Part shown: positions 1 to 8,714 of the stretch, piece after piece | Layout of the letters: each line of letters begins with the position of its first letter | Numbering within the stretch: the first letter of the stretch is position 1 | Assembly: GCF_050113715.1 (NCBI RefSeq) | Contig: NZ_JBNJQR010000012.1 | Location: forward strand, 62,001-126,000 | DNA length: 64,000 nt | Direction of reading: 5' to 3' | DNA from: Brevibacillus_H ginsengisoli | GTDB taxonomy: Bacteria > Bacillota > Bacilli > Brevibacillales > Brevibacillaceae | Made by a program: the position numbers and the translations under genes | The notes under the pieces: generated by a model | What the model saw: only the letters and a program-made list of their open reading frames with translations | Told to the model about the DNA's origin: nothing | Databases searched by the model: none

Positions 1-184
1 GTGCCATCTCCTTAATTTCCTTCTCCCCTTGATCTCCGAGTTCATCCCGCTCTACTATTCCAATCACGTTAACCGTAATTCCTTGTTCTCTTGCCAATGT
101 CGCAGCGGCGACAGGGCTCATCCCGACATTGGAGCAGCCGTCTGTCACAACGAGAATTTGACGTAAAGTTGCTAACTTAGCCAT
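1..184 (-). CDS. vWA-domain protein, YabS-like, N-terminal fragment
   Basis: The first 61 codons of a gene whose remainder lies beyond the left edge. The start ATG is at 182-184. The peptide opens MAKLATLRQILVVTDGCSN, with a beta strand followed by a D-G-C-S-N MIDAS-like motif (DxSxS variant), which is the beginning of a von Willebrand A fold. In B. subtilis a vWA gene (yabS) follows spoIIE directly, and this one lies directly downstream of spoIIE on the same strand, so the assignment rests on motif plus context. Its function is not established; the family sits beside the yabT kinase gene and is expressed in sporulation in Bacillus. Confidence 0.75.
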   Translation of the reverse strand, partial: MAKLATLRQILVVTDGCSNVGMSPVAAATLAREQGITVNVIGIVERDELGDQGEKEIKEMA

Positions 185-278
185 TAAAAAATCTCCCCAA
201 TCTACTAGCTTTTCTACCAGTATCGACGAGGAGATAGGAAAACATACGCTATGATCTGCGCTTCGTATCGGTTTGAAT

Positions 279-2756
279 TTAGCTGACAACGCGCGGTCTC
301 TCTACTTTATCCATGCCTTGAACCTGAATGCCTGACCATTGCGGGACAAATCGATCGACTCTGGCAACCAGCACTGTCATATCATCAACTATTTCTCCAT
401 AGTGATGGCGGATGACTTTTTCTAGCAATAAATCAGCAACCTCTTGCGGATCATCCGTCTCCAATTCAGAGATTAGGCGCTTCATCCAGACTTGACGATT
501 CTCAATATGTCTGGGCGCATCATAGATCCCATCTGACATCATGATTAACAGATCTCCAGGCTTCAAGCTGCGTGTCACCACATCGACCTCAATCTCTTCC
601 AAAATTCCAACTGGTAGATTGCTAGCCGTGACACTAATTACTTCTTGTCCCCGCTTGATGAAGCTTGGCGTCGAGCCAATTTTGACAAAGCGTGTATGAG
701 CGGTTTGCAGATCAATCAGAGCCAAATCAACCGTCGCAAAAATCTCTTCTGTCGATCGGAGAGCCAAAACCGAATTCACCGTTTTGATCGCCAGTTTCTC
801 ATCGAGGCCAGACTTGAGCAGCTGTTGCAGCATATCCAAGGTGGATTGACTCTCCATGTATGCCCGCTCCCCGTTGCCCATGCCGTCACTAATGGCAAGC
901 GCCACTTTTCCATTGCCCAAATCCATCGTTTTAAAACTGTCGCCCGACAACAGCTTGCCGTCCTTGGCGGCCCCGGCCACGCCAATATCTATTTCAAACG
1001 TACGAGCCGACGAGAGGCACATTTTGCAATAGCCATCCTGAAACGCTTCACAATGCCGTTCCTTCACGACAATATTCTCACCCAGAATCTCTGACAGCAT
1101 TGGAGCCACAATCTTGGCGCATTCGTCCCGTCCATAGCAAGTGGGTTGACTGATCTCAATATCAACCTGCCCTTCTTCAAGACTGTGTATATCGACTCTT
1201 CGTACTAACAACCCTAGTCCCTCTAATGCGGTGGAGACTTGTTTTTCCTGGATGCTTAACTCAATTCCTTCCCGCTGAATTTCCCGGGCAAAGTCACTCA
1301 TGACGCGCGATACGCCGGAGAGCTGGTCTGCAACCAGCTTGCGGCTCTCACTAACCTGTTTTTTCAACTGGTGGAAAGCGACGAAGCGATCATACTCCCG
1401 CTCCATCTCATTCACAATTCGATCAACCTTGACACACTTCCGCTCAAATTCGCGTGGAATTGTATGACCCATTAGGGTTCCCTGATCTTGAATGATTTCA
1501 ATCATCGATCGCATGGCATCGTAGGTAATATGAGTTTCGCGCTCCCAGCATTGATCCTTCTTGAAGCATTTTTGACAAGTCGATTCCGTTACTTTGCTTA
1601 AAAACAAGTCGATTTGCTCGTCCTTCTCTTCGATTTCGGCCGTTTGGGCGAAGCTTCGCGATAATTGTGTGAATAGTTCGGAAAATTGCTGGATTTTGCC
1701 AGCCGTCATGTCACGGATGCGACGCATGTATTCCTGATGAGATTGCAGATTCTCTGAAGTACCCGGGATAAAGCGAGAGACTTTCTTCCATATACTAGAC
1801 GGTGTTGCCATAAACATTAGGACGGCCAAGGTCGTCTCCACCAATGAGTGGTATAACGCGTCATCAATTCCTCCGTAGATGGCCAAAATAGAGGAACCAA
1901 TCAAGACACCTGCTGAGACGCCAACTTTTCCTCCTTCTCGTAATAAACCGGCCAACAAACCGGAAAAGGCCAACAAGCTGATTTGTTGAAGCGAAGCAAT
2001 ATCCGCGAGGCTTAAAATCAACCCCGTCACAACGCCAACAGCGGCTCCTACGGTACCTCCGCCCGTAAAAGCAAAGAGAAGAAGCAGATAGCGGGACAAT
2101 ACATGCTCCATCGAGACACCTTGAACCATCCACCCTACTGTTCCCGTCATCAAGGAAGCAAGGAGGATGACGAGACATACGATCTCTTCATTTTTCAGCG
2201 GCTCATAGGGCCTCGCCAGATGAATGATGGATAAGGATTGTATGAAAATCAGCGTCAGCACAAAACTTAAGATCGACTCAACACCAACCATCACGATACT
2301 GTAGGTTGTCACTTGATTCGAGAGAACCTCAAACAATAAATGGGAGAGGAACACGGTTCCCAGGACAAGAATCGGTATTTTGGAGAAATCCTTGTGTTTC
2401 AATCGGTCTGCCAATCTTACCGCCATAAAGGCAATCACGATGCTGAGCAATGCTTGTAGCCCCATGGGGACTGTATGCGTGAAGGCTCCGACCAAAAGAG
2501 CGCAGGTAACTGTCAGCAGACTGTCTCGTCGGATATAGTACATCACCATGAAATAAGGAACGATAAACACCGATAGCTCTTCCAAAATAAGTGCTCGTCC
2601 CAACAATAATCCCATCAAAAGCGGCAGCAAGTTCCACTTGTTGGCCAGAATGGAGATTTTCTCTCCCCACTCACCAGCACGTTGTGACCATTGATTCGTT
2701 AGCCGATAGGACCAGCTACTCCCGGTTCCAGATACGACCTGATTCTTATTCCACAT
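279..2756 (-). CDS. spoIIE: stage II sporulation protein E, PP2C-type phosphatase
   Basis: An 825-residue protein, the usual length for SpoIIE. The first ~325 residues are a string of hydrophobic segments (multispan membrane region), followed by a central region with a Cys cluster (CQKCFKKDQC) and a C-terminal PP2C/SpoIIE phosphatase domain with metal-binding aspartates in LAISDGMGNG and MMSDGIYDA. SpoIIE dephosphorylates SpoIIAA-P at the asymmetric septum, releasing sigma-F in the forespore, and also interacts with FtsZ. The ATG at 2756 is preceded by a purine-rich GGTGG stretch. It has its own Spo0A-type promoter (2795-2860) and is separated from divIC by a terminator. Upstream in B. subtilis lies yabR, which is absent here. 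Confidence 0.97.
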   Translation of the reverse strand: MWNKNQVVSGTGSSWSYRLTNQWSQRAGEWGEKISILANKWNLLPLLMGLLLGRALILEELSVFIVPYFMVMYYIRRDSLLTVTCALLVGAFTHTVPMGLQALLSIVIAFMAVRLADRLKHKDFSKIPILVLGTVFLSHLLFEVLSNQVTTYSIVMVGVESILSFVLTLIFIQSLSIIHLARPYEPLKNEEIVCLVILLASLMTGTVGWMVQGVSMEHVLSRYLLLLFAFTGGGTVGAAVGVVTGLILSLADIASLQQISLLAFSGLLAGLLREGGKVGVSAGVLIGSSILAIYGGIDDALYHSLVETTLAVLMFMATPSSIWKKVSRFIPGTSENLQSHQEYMRRIRDMTAGKIQQFSELFTQLSRSFAQTAEIEEKDEQIDLFLSKVTESTCQKCFKKDQCWERETHITYDAMRSMIEIIQDQGTLMGHTIPREFERKCVKVDRIVNEMEREYDRFVAFHQLKKQVSESRKLVADQLSGVSRVMSDFAREIQREGIELSIQEKQVSTALEGLGLLVRRVDIHSLEEGQVDIEISQPTCYGRDECAKIVAPMLSEILGENIVVKERHCEAFQDGYCKMCLSSARTFEIDIGVAGAAKDGKLLSGDSFKTMDLGNGKVALAISDGMGNGERAYMESQSTLDMLQQLLKSGLDEKLAIKTVNSVLALRSTEEIFATVDLALIDLQTAHTRFVKIGSTPSFIKRGQEVISVTASNLPVGILEEIEVDVVTRSLKPGDLLIMMSDGIYDAPRHIENRQVWMKRLISELETDDPQEVADLLLEKVIRHHYGEIVDDMTVLVARVDRFVPQWSGIQVQGMDKVERPRVVS

Positions 2757-2794
2757 ACCAGACCCACCACCCGTTCTTTCGATTGTGTGGTTTT

Positions 2795-2860
2795 ATTATA
2801 AAGAGTGACCCTAGTAAAATTTGTCAAAAGCTTGAGTGTTATTCCTAAAATCGTACGACA
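2795..2860 (-). promoter_or_regulatory. Spo0A-activated sigma-A promoter of spoIIE
   Basis: On the minus strand a perfect TTGACA (2822-2827) and a perfect TATAAT (2795-2800) are separated by 21 bp instead of 17. This abnormal spacing is the known hallmark of the Spo0A-dependent promoters of spoIIE and spoIIG. Two Spo0A-box-like heptamers accompany it: TGTCGTA on the minus strand (2854-2860, 6/7 match to TGTCGAA) upstream of the -35, and TGTCAAA on the plus strand overlapping the -35. Spacing and boxes are seen directly; activation by Spo0A~P is inferred from the family. Confidence 0.85.
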
Positions 2861-2895
2861 AATTATCTGAACAATTGTGAATGGCCGAAAAAAGA

Positions 2896-2929
2896 CAAAA
2901 AAAACCGACGTTCGGCGTGAAACGTCGGT
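2896..2929 (-). terminator. intrinsic terminator after divIC
   Basis: Perfect 9-bp stem ACCGACGTT (2904-2912) / AACGTCGGT (2921-2929) with an 8-nt loop; on the minus strand it runs into T8. It isolates spoIIE from the divIC transcript. The 140 bp between divIC and this hairpin holds no convincing gene. Confidence 0.85.
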
Positions 2930-3073
2930 CACAGGTGAATCCGCACTCTGCAATACGGGCTTATGAGTAAAGTAATTCGGCATATTTTCCAAATGACCTT
3001 CTTCTTTTGAAGAGAAAAATTATTTATTTTGGATAGATATTTAAGTTGACAAATGTAAAAAAAGATAGATGCG

Positions 3074-3382
3074 CTATTTATCGGGAAGTACAAAGATAAT
3101 TTCGTTCGGTTTAGAAAAATACAGGTTTTTCCTCGCTAATTCAGCAATATACTCTTTGTCGTTCAATCGGCTGGCCTTATACGTTAACTCGGTCTGCTTC
3201 TGCTTGATCGCCATGGATTGCTGTTTTAACTTGTTCAAATCTTCTTCACTCTGAGCGAGGGAACTGCTTTGCAAATAAATCGTATAGCCCGTCCAGACAG
3301 AGATCAGCAGCATTACTAACAGAACTAGGCGAATTCTGCGTTTCTGTTTATTTCTATTCACCTGATGGGTTCCGTTCTTCAT
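3074..3382 (-). CDS. divIC: septum formation initiator DivIC (FtsB-like)
   Basis: A 102-residue bitopic membrane protein. A basic N-terminus (NRNKQKRRIR) is followed by one transmembrane helix at about residues 18-36, then an extracytoplasmic coiled coil (QSEEDLNKLKQQSMAIKQKQTELTYKA) and the conserved end YIAELARKNLYFSKPNEIIFVLPDK typical of DivIC/FtsB. It is a divisome scaffold with FtsL and DivIB. The ATG is preceded by GGAGAAGAAGG. It lies 23 bp downstream of yabQ in the same order as in B. subtilis, so cell division and spore cortex genes share a transcript. Confidence 0.93.
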   Translation of the reverse strand: MKNGTHQVNRNKQKRRIRLVLLVMLLISVWTGYTIYLQSSSLAQSEEDLNKLKQQSMAIKQKQTELTYKASRLNDKEYIAELARKNLYFSKPNEIIFVLPDK

Positions 3383-3405
3383 CCTTCTTCTCCACCTTCA
3401 GAGTT

Positions 3406-3981
3406 TTATTCCTGTTTTTTCCTCCTGCTAGTAATCCAATTCTTGATACGGTGCCAAATTCCTTTTCCTTGCCGGTGAAAACTTTTCCCCAGACTTTGAC
3501 CCCATTTGGTAAAAGGTGAAGAGATCCATAAAATGATCTTCCAAATAAATCTCCCAATCGTCATCAAAATGGAGAGGATAAATGCCAGTATCATGAAAAT
3601 AATCCGATACAAAAACATAATCGGACGGATCACAAGGGCTTGGATAATGGTCAAAATGGTCTTGTAGAGCCATTGAGCAAATTTTATCACGGTAATTAGG
3701 AATTGAATATATGTCTTACTTCCTAGGACAAAGTAAACCCATGCTCCTATCAGAATGCCGAAGAAAATCGGAAACCGAACAATTCCCTGATTCACTTCGA
3801 CAAGCACATAAAAGACGACAGCAATACTCGCGAACCAGAATAATAAGTCAAAAACAAAGGTCAGCCACTTGGGGAAACGACCTTTTTCACGAAAATACTG
3901 ATACGTGTCAAAGCCTATCCCCATCAAGCATCCACAAAGCGACATCGATGCAATGGTTTGAAGCTGAACCGCGATACTCAC
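3406..3981 (-). CDS. yabQ: spore cortex biosynthesis protein YabQ
   Basis: A 191-residue membrane protein. Several hydrophobic segments are visible: residues ~1-20, ~40-60, ~68-90, and a very hydrophobic stretch ~100-155. The C-terminus is basic (ITSRRKKQE). The N-terminal motif GIGFDTYQYFREKG matches the YabQ family, which localises to the mother-cell membrane around the forespore and is needed for cortex synthesis. It uses GTG, whose GTGA overlaps the TGA stop of yabP, implying translational coupling. The real start could hardly be elsewhere because no ribosome site precedes another candidate. Confidence 0.9.
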   Translation of the reverse strand: MSIAVQLQTIASMSLCGCLMGIGFDTYQYFREKGRFPKWLTFVFDLLFWFASIAVVFYVLVEVNQGIVRFPIFFGILIGAWVYFVLGSKTYIQFLITVIKFAQWLYKTILTIIQALVIRPIMFLYRIIFMILAFILSILMTIGRFIWKIILWISSPFTKWGQSLGKSFHRQGKGIWHRIKNWITSRRKKQE

Positions 3982-4265
3982 TTGAACAACTTACCGAAGA
4001 ATCCCTTCGACCGATCCCCGGCCTGCCCCTGTTCGAGATAGCCCATTTCATGTACAAGCCCTTCAATGGCGACTTCCCCTGTTTCTAGACTCAAGTTTTT
4101 CATATGCAAATTCTGACCCCGAATGGAGAGAAAGCCTCCTTCTGTTTCAAGCAAGAACTCCTCACTATCGAAACTTTCCACGTTTTTAACTCCAGAAATG
4201 GCCAAACTGCGTCGATTAATCATGACAACCTCGTGACGCGGCCGCTTCAGTTGTTGCTCATTCAT
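3978..4265 (-). CDS. yabP: sporulation protein YabP
   Basis: A 95-residue protein with the YabP/YqfC fold signature: RHEVVMINRRSLAISGVKNVESFDSEEFLLETEGGFLSIRG. YabP is a mother-cell protein required together with YabQ for cortex assembly. The start has a strong site AAGGAGGAGGG. Upstream, on the minus strand at 4324-4331, lies CATACAAT, an exact match to the sigma-E -10 consensus (CATACAMT); the -35 is poor because it falls in a run of C residues (the plus strand reads GGGGTGGGAGGGGGG near 4331-4345). Sigma-E control is known for B. subtilis yabPQ and inferred here. Confidence 0.93.
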   Translation of the reverse strand: MNEQQLKRPRHEVVMINRRSLAISGVKNVESFDSEEFLLETEGGFLSIRGQNLHMKNLSLETGEVAIEGLVHEMGYLEQGQAGDRSKGFFGKLFK

Positions 4266-4357
4266 GAGAAAACCCTCCTCCTTGTAAGAAGCCCTGCACT
4301 AACAGACAAGTTTTACTTGTACTATTGTATGGGGTGGGAGGGGGGTTTAGAACAACC

Positions 4358-4648
4358 TTATCTCAGGTATTCATCTTCTTCTTTTTCATCACGCGGAACC
4401 GGAATTTCACCTATCAGATGGTAAAGGGAAGCTGCTTCTTCCTTGCGTGGATTTTCTTTAATCTCGTCAATTTGGACGATGACAACCTTTTGCCCGAAGC
4501 GGATGGCTAGCTTGTCGCCAATTTTGACATTGCTTGACGCCTTAGCTGTTCGGTCGTTAATTTCGATACGTCCTTGATCACATACATCTTTGGCGAGTGT
4601 CCGTCGTTTAATTAACCGTGAAACCTTGAGAAATTTATCTAACCGCAT
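4358..4648 (-). CDS. rqcP: S4-domain ribosome quality-control protein RqcP (YabO/Hsp15-like)
   Basis: A 96-residue protein that is essentially one S4 RNA-binding domain: MRLDKFLKVSRLIKRRTLAK ... then DQGRIEINDRTAKASSNVKIGDKLAIRFG. RqcP binds stalled 50S-peptidyl-tRNA complexes and works with RqcH in alanine tailing. I place the start at 4648 rather than at the ATG two codons upstream, because AAGGGAAGGG is then 7 nt away and the protein begins exactly like B. subtilis YabO. It has an acidic tail (DEKEEDEYLR). It is co-directional with mazG 30 bp upstream. Confidence 0.93.
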   Translation of the reverse strand: MRLDKFLKVSRLIKRRTLAKDVCDQGRIEINDRTAKASSNVKIGDKLAIRFGQKVVIVQIDEIKENPRKEEAASLYHLIGEIPVPRDEKEEDEYLR

Positions 4649-4678
4649 GGTCATACCCTTCCCTTCAACATTATATTT

Positions 4679-6145
4679 CTATGTAAATCGCTTGGCTTCT
4701 TCCCACCAGGTGTCCATCTCTGCCAAATCCGTCTCTTCAAATGTACGGTCGGATTCAAGCAGCTTCCCTTCGATATAGGCAAAGCGATCCTGAAACTTGC
4801 GATTGGTCATGCTGAGCGCTTCTTCCGGATCAATCTTGAGGAAACGCGCCAGATTCACCACGGCAAACAGGAGATCACCTAACTCTCCTTTTTGCTCATC
4901 TTCGTTGGCTTGTCGTACTTCCTGGTATTCCTCTTCAATTTTCAGATAGACATCAGCAATATTGTCCCAATCGAATCCGACTGCCGCTGCTTTTTTCTGC
5001 AATTTATAGGCGTACATCAGGCCAGGCAAATCACGAGGAATCCCCGCCAGCTTGGAGGTAGTCGCAGGGTCTTGTCCTTTGGCTGCCTTCTCTTCCGCCT
5101 TGATCTGCTCCCAATTGGCGAATGCTTCATCAGAATCGTTGGCTTCCTTCGTACCGAAAACATGTGGATGGCGTCGAATCAGCTTCTTGTTCAATGTGGC
5201 AATCACATCTTCAACGGTAAAGTCGCCAACCTCGGAGGCCATCTGTGAGTGAAGCATAATTTGAAGCAAGACGTCTCCCAGCTCTTCACACATTGCATCG
5301 GGATCATCGTCATCAATGGTTTCCACCACTTCGTACGCTTCTTCAATCATGTTTTTACGGATGCTTTGATGGGTTTGTTCCCGATCCCACGGGCATCCCT
5401 CTGGACTTCTCAGGATAGCGACAATCTCCTTCAATTGAGAGAACTGTCGGTATTTCACGGCTGGTTCTTCTGTAGGCCCAACATAGACCAAACTTAAATT
5501 GCCGAGATGGTCTACTCGATCCAGCTCATAGAGCGGAACAGTCTCGACTCGTTCCATGCCTGCTACACCAACGGCCGTTACAACAGTGACAGGATATTCG
5601 TCTGGAAATACTTCCATCAACGATAATTTCACATCGGACGCAACCAGACGATCATATACCTGAGCAATTACGGTGTGCAAAAGCGGATTGATTTGTTCCA
5701 CTCGCAGACTCGTCGCGTCCAACAAGCTGAATCCTTCGATCGGATCGACATGCAAGCGAGCAAAAAGCGGGTCCAAGAAGCTTTGTCCACCCTTCACTTC
5801 AATTTGCACGTTCTGTTTCGGGCCTTCTTCTAACAGGATTTGAACGGTACGCTCGGCTACCAAGGGATGACCAGGCACCGCATAAATAATCTCTCCATGC
5901 TTGTTCGCTTCATATAATAATTCTCCCGCAATGGAGGAGTACACCGCATCGAATGTCTCGTGTTTTTCATACACATCGTCAAACGATTGGAACTGCAAGC
6001 CTTCTTCTTTTAACTGATGGACGACGGGATGTTCCGCCGTTCGCAAGTAAATTGCTTTGGCTTGCTGCATTTGGCGATAAATACCGATTGGCAGTTGATC
6101 TAAGTCTCCCGCACCCAAGCCAAGCACATGGATAGTGGCTGTCAT
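4679..6145 (-). CDS. mazG: YabN: tetrapyrrole-methylase-like domain fused to MazG NTP pyrophosphohydrolase
   Basis: A 488-residue two-domain protein. Residues ~1-215 form a TP-methylase fold (IHVLGLGAGDLDQLPIG at the start). Residues ~235-480 are a tandem MazG module, with the metal-binding helices EEAYEVVETIDDDDPDAMCEELGDVLLQ and, in the second half, EEEYQEVRQANEDEQKGELGDLLFAVVN. MazG hydrolyses NTPs to NMP plus PPi and cleans the nucleotide pool. The fusion is normal for Bacillales YabN. The start has a textbook AAGGAGG 7 nt upstream. It lies 25 bp after yabM and probably forms one operon down to divIC. Confidence 0.94.
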   Translation of the reverse strand: MTATIHVLGLGAGDLDQLPIGIYRQMQQAKAIYLRTAEHPVVHQLKEEGLQFQSFDDVYEKHETFDAVYSSIAGELLYEANKHGEIIYAVPGHPLVAERTVQILLEEGPKQNVQIEVKGGQSFLDPLFARLHVDPIEGFSLLDATSLRVEQINPLLHTVIAQVYDRLVASDVKLSLMEVFPDEYPVTVVTAVGVAGMERVETVPLYELDRVDHLGNLSLVYVGPTEEPAVKYRQFSQLKEIVAILRSPEGCPWDREQTHQSIRKNMIEEAYEVVETIDDDDPDAMCEELGDVLLQIMLHSQMASEVGDFTVEDVIATLNKKLIRRHPHVFGTKEANDSDEAFANWEQIKAEEKAAKGQDPATTSKLAGIPRDLPGLMYAYKLQKKAAAVGFDWDNIADVYLKIEEEYQEVRQANEDEQKGELGDLLFAVVNLARFLKIDPEEALSMTNRKFQDRFAYIEGKLLESDRTFEETDLAEMDTWWEEAKRFT

Positions 6146-6170
6146 CTAGGGACCTCCTTAAGTTCATCAT

Positions 6171-7805
6171 TTATTGGCGTAAAAGTTTCACTCTCTGCAG
6201 CAGCGGGATCAGTCGTTGACCTTTTGGCAAGAAGCGAAGGTCAGCACTGGTGAGTCCGCCAGCCCACAGCAATGCGAGAAGGTAACTAACTCCTCCGAAG
6301 GCAATCGTGATCAAGGCCACGACTGTTTCGAAAAGACGTTCTGAACCAATCGTCCCTCTAAAAATGGAGGAAGTTAACCCTTCCACCAGCAACACCACGA
6401 CAGACATAATCAGTACGGCAAAAACAGGTTTCGTTACCGTCTGTTTCTTATTCATTCGTACACTTGTATGTTTGACAATCGAGCGCAGGTTGCATACCAT
6501 GGGAACCACATAAGCGACTACTGTGGCTACCGCTGCTCCTGAAATTCCCCAAACTGGAATCAAGGCCAGATTCAATACAAGCTTCACCAGCACTCCGTAC
6601 GCTAAATGACGAGCAGGATGCATCACCAAGCCCAACCCTTGCAAAATTCCTGAAGTGGCGATCCCGAGCGTCGCAAAAACAATCGTAAATGCCTGAATGG
6701 CAAGCGCGTCGGTTCCACTTGTATCCCCGAATAACATCACGTTAACTGGTTGAGCAAGCAGAGCCAGTCCAAACGATGCCGGTAATCCAAGTAACATCGT
6801 TAAGCGAATGGCCACTTCCGTCCGGTTCGCAATGACTTGATGCTGGCCTTGAGTGACCGCTTCACTAATAGATGGAACCAGCGCTAACGAGAGGGAGGTA
6901 GCGAAAAACGTTCCAAACTGAATGAGTGGCTGACCGTGGTCATACGCGCCTTTTAACAACTTGGCCGCCTGTTCCTCGACTCCGCTCCACAGCATCATGT
7001 TTAATACGGTAACCGAATCAACTAAAGGTATCAACGGGAGGACCAATGCGCCCATACAGATCGGTAGGGCATAAAACACCAGACTGTGAAAGACCTTCTT
7101 GCTTGTCATTGGCCGAACTTTTTGCTTATGTTGGGGAGAAGGTGACCATTCGGGGGTCTTGGAATACTTGCGCCAGTAGTACAGCAAAACAAGACAGGCA
7201 CCCACCGCACCAGGGAAAGCCGCAAACACCGCACCTGATCCAGCCAAATACGCATCATGGTAAGCGTTCATCATCCAGTAGGCTGTTATTAAAATAAAGA
7301 TCACGCGAATCAGCTGCTCGACAACCTGAGAGACTCCAGTCGGAATCATATTCTGATGCCCTTGAAAATACCCCCGCATAATGGCTGCGGCTGGAACCAA
7401 GGGGAGTGACCAAGCAACCGCGCGCAATGGCATGGTGAGATGCTTGTCCCCCATTAAGCCAGAAATGAGCGGAGCACCAAAATAGAGCAAAAGGAAGAAA
7501 AAGACGCCTAATACGCTGAGGACCAAACTAGAGATCCGAAATGCCTTACGCGCCCCTATATAATCACCAATCGCGATGCGCTCCGAAACGATTTTGGAAA
7601 TAGCGATCGGGAAGCCTGCTGTCGCGAGGATTAATAATGTAGTATAGAGCGGATATACTTGCATGTACACATATAGACCAATATCACCTGTAATATTTTG
7701 ATAAGGGATTCGGTATACGGCACCGAGCAATTTGGAGATCAAACCGGCTACTCCTAGAATTGCTGCTCCTTTAACAAAATGATTGGTACTTTTCTTTGAT
7801 GACAT
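6171..7805 (-). CDS. MOP-superfamily flippase, YabM/SpoVB-type polysaccharide transporter
   Basis: A 544-residue polytopic protein with about 14 predicted membrane helices. The N-terminal signature VKGAAILGVAGLISKLLGAVYRIP and GLYVYMQVYPLYTTLLILATAGFPIAISKIV are typical of the SpoVB/MurJ/YabM branch of MOP exporters, which move lipid-linked wall precursors across the membrane. Position between spoVT and mazG matches B. subtilis yabM rather than spoVB; I therefore do not give a symbol. The ATG is preceded by GAGAGGGG. Substrate specificity cannot be read from the sequence. Confidence 0.88.
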   Translation of the reverse strand: MSSKKSTNHFVKGAAILGVAGLISKLLGAVYRIPYQNITGDIGLYVYMQVYPLYTTLLILATAGFPIAISKIVSERIAIGDYIGARKAFRISSLVLSVLGVFFFLLLYFGAPLISGLMGDKHLTMPLRAVAWSLPLVPAAAIMRGYFQGHQNMIPTGVSQVVEQLIRVIFILITAYWMMNAYHDAYLAGSGAVFAAFPGAVGACLVLLYYWRKYSKTPEWSPSPQHKQKVRPMTSKKVFHSLVFYALPICMGALVLPLIPLVDSVTVLNMMLWSGVEEQAAKLLKGAYDHGQPLIQFGTFFATSLSLALVPSISEAVTQGQHQVIANRTEVAIRLTMLLGLPASFGLALLAQPVNVMLFGDTSGTDALAIQAFTIVFATLGIATSGILQGLGLVMHPARHLAYGVLVKLVLNLALIPVWGISGAAVATVVAYVVPMVCNLRSIVKHTSVRMNKKQTVTKPVFAVLIMSVVVLLVEGLTSSIFRGTIGSERLFETVVALITIAFGGVSYLLALLWAGGLTSADLRFLPKGQRLIPLLQRVKLLRQ

Positions 7806-7936
7806 AAATGATGTTCCCCTCTCAAATCCGCAAACTTTGTCTATTATAACATAATTCCCTCCAATCTTACCCTTATCAGCTGGGAGTACATAGGATTGCG
7901 TAAGTCGTTCATCCTCGGGAACTCAGCCCAATAAAA

Positions 7937-7964
7937 AAGCAGCCTCATCGGGAAGAGGCTGCTT
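7937..7964 (-). terminator. intrinsic terminator after spoVT
   Basis: Perfect 10-bp stem AAGCAGCCTC (7937-7946) / GAGGCTGCTT (7955-7964), flanked by A6 on the left and T5 on the right, so it can work on both strands. It lies 12 bp past the spoVT stop. Confidence 0.9.
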
Positions 7965-7976
7965 TTTGTCATCACG

Positions 7977-8519
7977 TTACTGCTCCATTTGTTTAGCGAG
8001 AAAGCCAGCTGCTGTTTCTGCCATTTTGGTTTCAAGATCACCCATTTTGGTCGCCTCATTCTTGTTGACTAAGATGACAGAGCCGATTGGGTCGCCTCCA
8101 GCAACGATTGGCGCAATTACGAAGGATGAATACTGTTCTTGTATATCACGGCAAATCTCATATTGACCAGAGTTCTTCTCCAAACGGCTTTTTCGATCTT
8201 CCAGGGTTTTCTCGACAATGCTTCCAACTGGTTTTTCCATGTATTCCTTCTTGGAGGTACCAGAAACAGCAATAATGGAATCACGATCCGAAATCAAGAC
8301 AATGTGATTTAAGCTTTCAAACAAGGAATCAGCATATTCCTTGGCAAAGTCACCAAGTTCCCCAATAGGTGAATACTTCTTCAAAATCACTTCTCCATCA
8401 CGGTCGACAAAAATCTCAAGAGGGTCACCTTCACGAATGCGCAGTGTACGACGGATTTCCTTCGGGATCACGACCCGTCCGAGGTCGTCAATTCGACGAA
8501 CAATACCTGTTGCTTTCAT
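7977..8519 (-). CDS. spoVT: stage V sporulation protein T, AbrB-family regulator
   Basis: A 180-residue protein. Residues 1-45 are an AbrB-type swapped-hairpin DNA-binding domain (MKATGIVRRIDDLGRVVIPK ... GDPLEIFVDRDGEVILKKY), followed by a GAF-like domain to the C-terminus ending TAAGFLAKQMEQ. SpoVT tunes sigma-G-dependent genes in the forespore. The start at 8519 is chosen over an ATG two codons upstream because the protein then starts exactly like known SpoVT. A sigma-G promoter lies at 8637-8666. Confidence 0.96.
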   Translation of the reverse strand: MKATGIVRRIDDLGRVVIPKEIRRTLRIREGDPLEIFVDRDGEVILKKYSPIGELGDFAKEYADSLFESLNHIVLISDRDSIIAVSGTSKKEYMEKPVGSIVEKTLEDRKSRLEKNSGQYEICRDIQEQYSSFVIAPIVAGGDPIGSVILVNKNEATKMGDLETKMAETAAGFLAKQMEQ

Positions 8520-8636
8520 AGTCATGTTGCCTCGCTTTCTTGAGAAATTGGGTAGTGTATTATTTAACTATGTCTACGCTCATCCAACAGTTACCTATGT
8601 GTCAGTTACTCTCCCCCGGGTGGTAGCGAGTGACTT

Positions 8637-8666
8637 TAGTATTCGCCTTGCCTTCAAGATTATTCA
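8637..8666 (-). promoter_or_regulatory. sigma-G promoter of spoVT
   Basis: On the minus strand TGAATA (8661-8666) and AATACTA (8637-8643) are separated by 17 bp. Sigma-G consensus is TGAATA-N17/18-CATACTA, so the -35 is perfect and the -10 matches in 6 of 7. spoVT is a known sigma-G gene in B. subtilis. Confidence 0.8.
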
Positions 8667-8676
8667 ACAAAACGAA

Positions 8677-8707
8677 AAAACAGGGAATCGCAAGGACTCC
8701 CTGTTTT
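8677..8707 (-). terminator. intrinsic terminator after the PrsA-like gene
   Basis: Stem AAAACAGGGA (8677-8686) / TCCCTGTTTT (8698-8707), with six T on the minus strand after the stem. It lies just after the foldase stop codon and before the spoVT promoter. Confidence 0.88.
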
Positions 8708-8714
8708 GCACGGT

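Noticed and set aside
645..1094. Long plus-strand reading frame opposite spoIIE
   Set aside because: Antisense shadow of a well-conserved gene; no ribosome site or homology.
2699..2992. Small reading frame starting MENMPNYFTHKP between divIC and spoIIE
   Set aside because: It runs through the divIC terminator and the spoIIE promoter and reads into spoIIE in another frame; no family resemblance.
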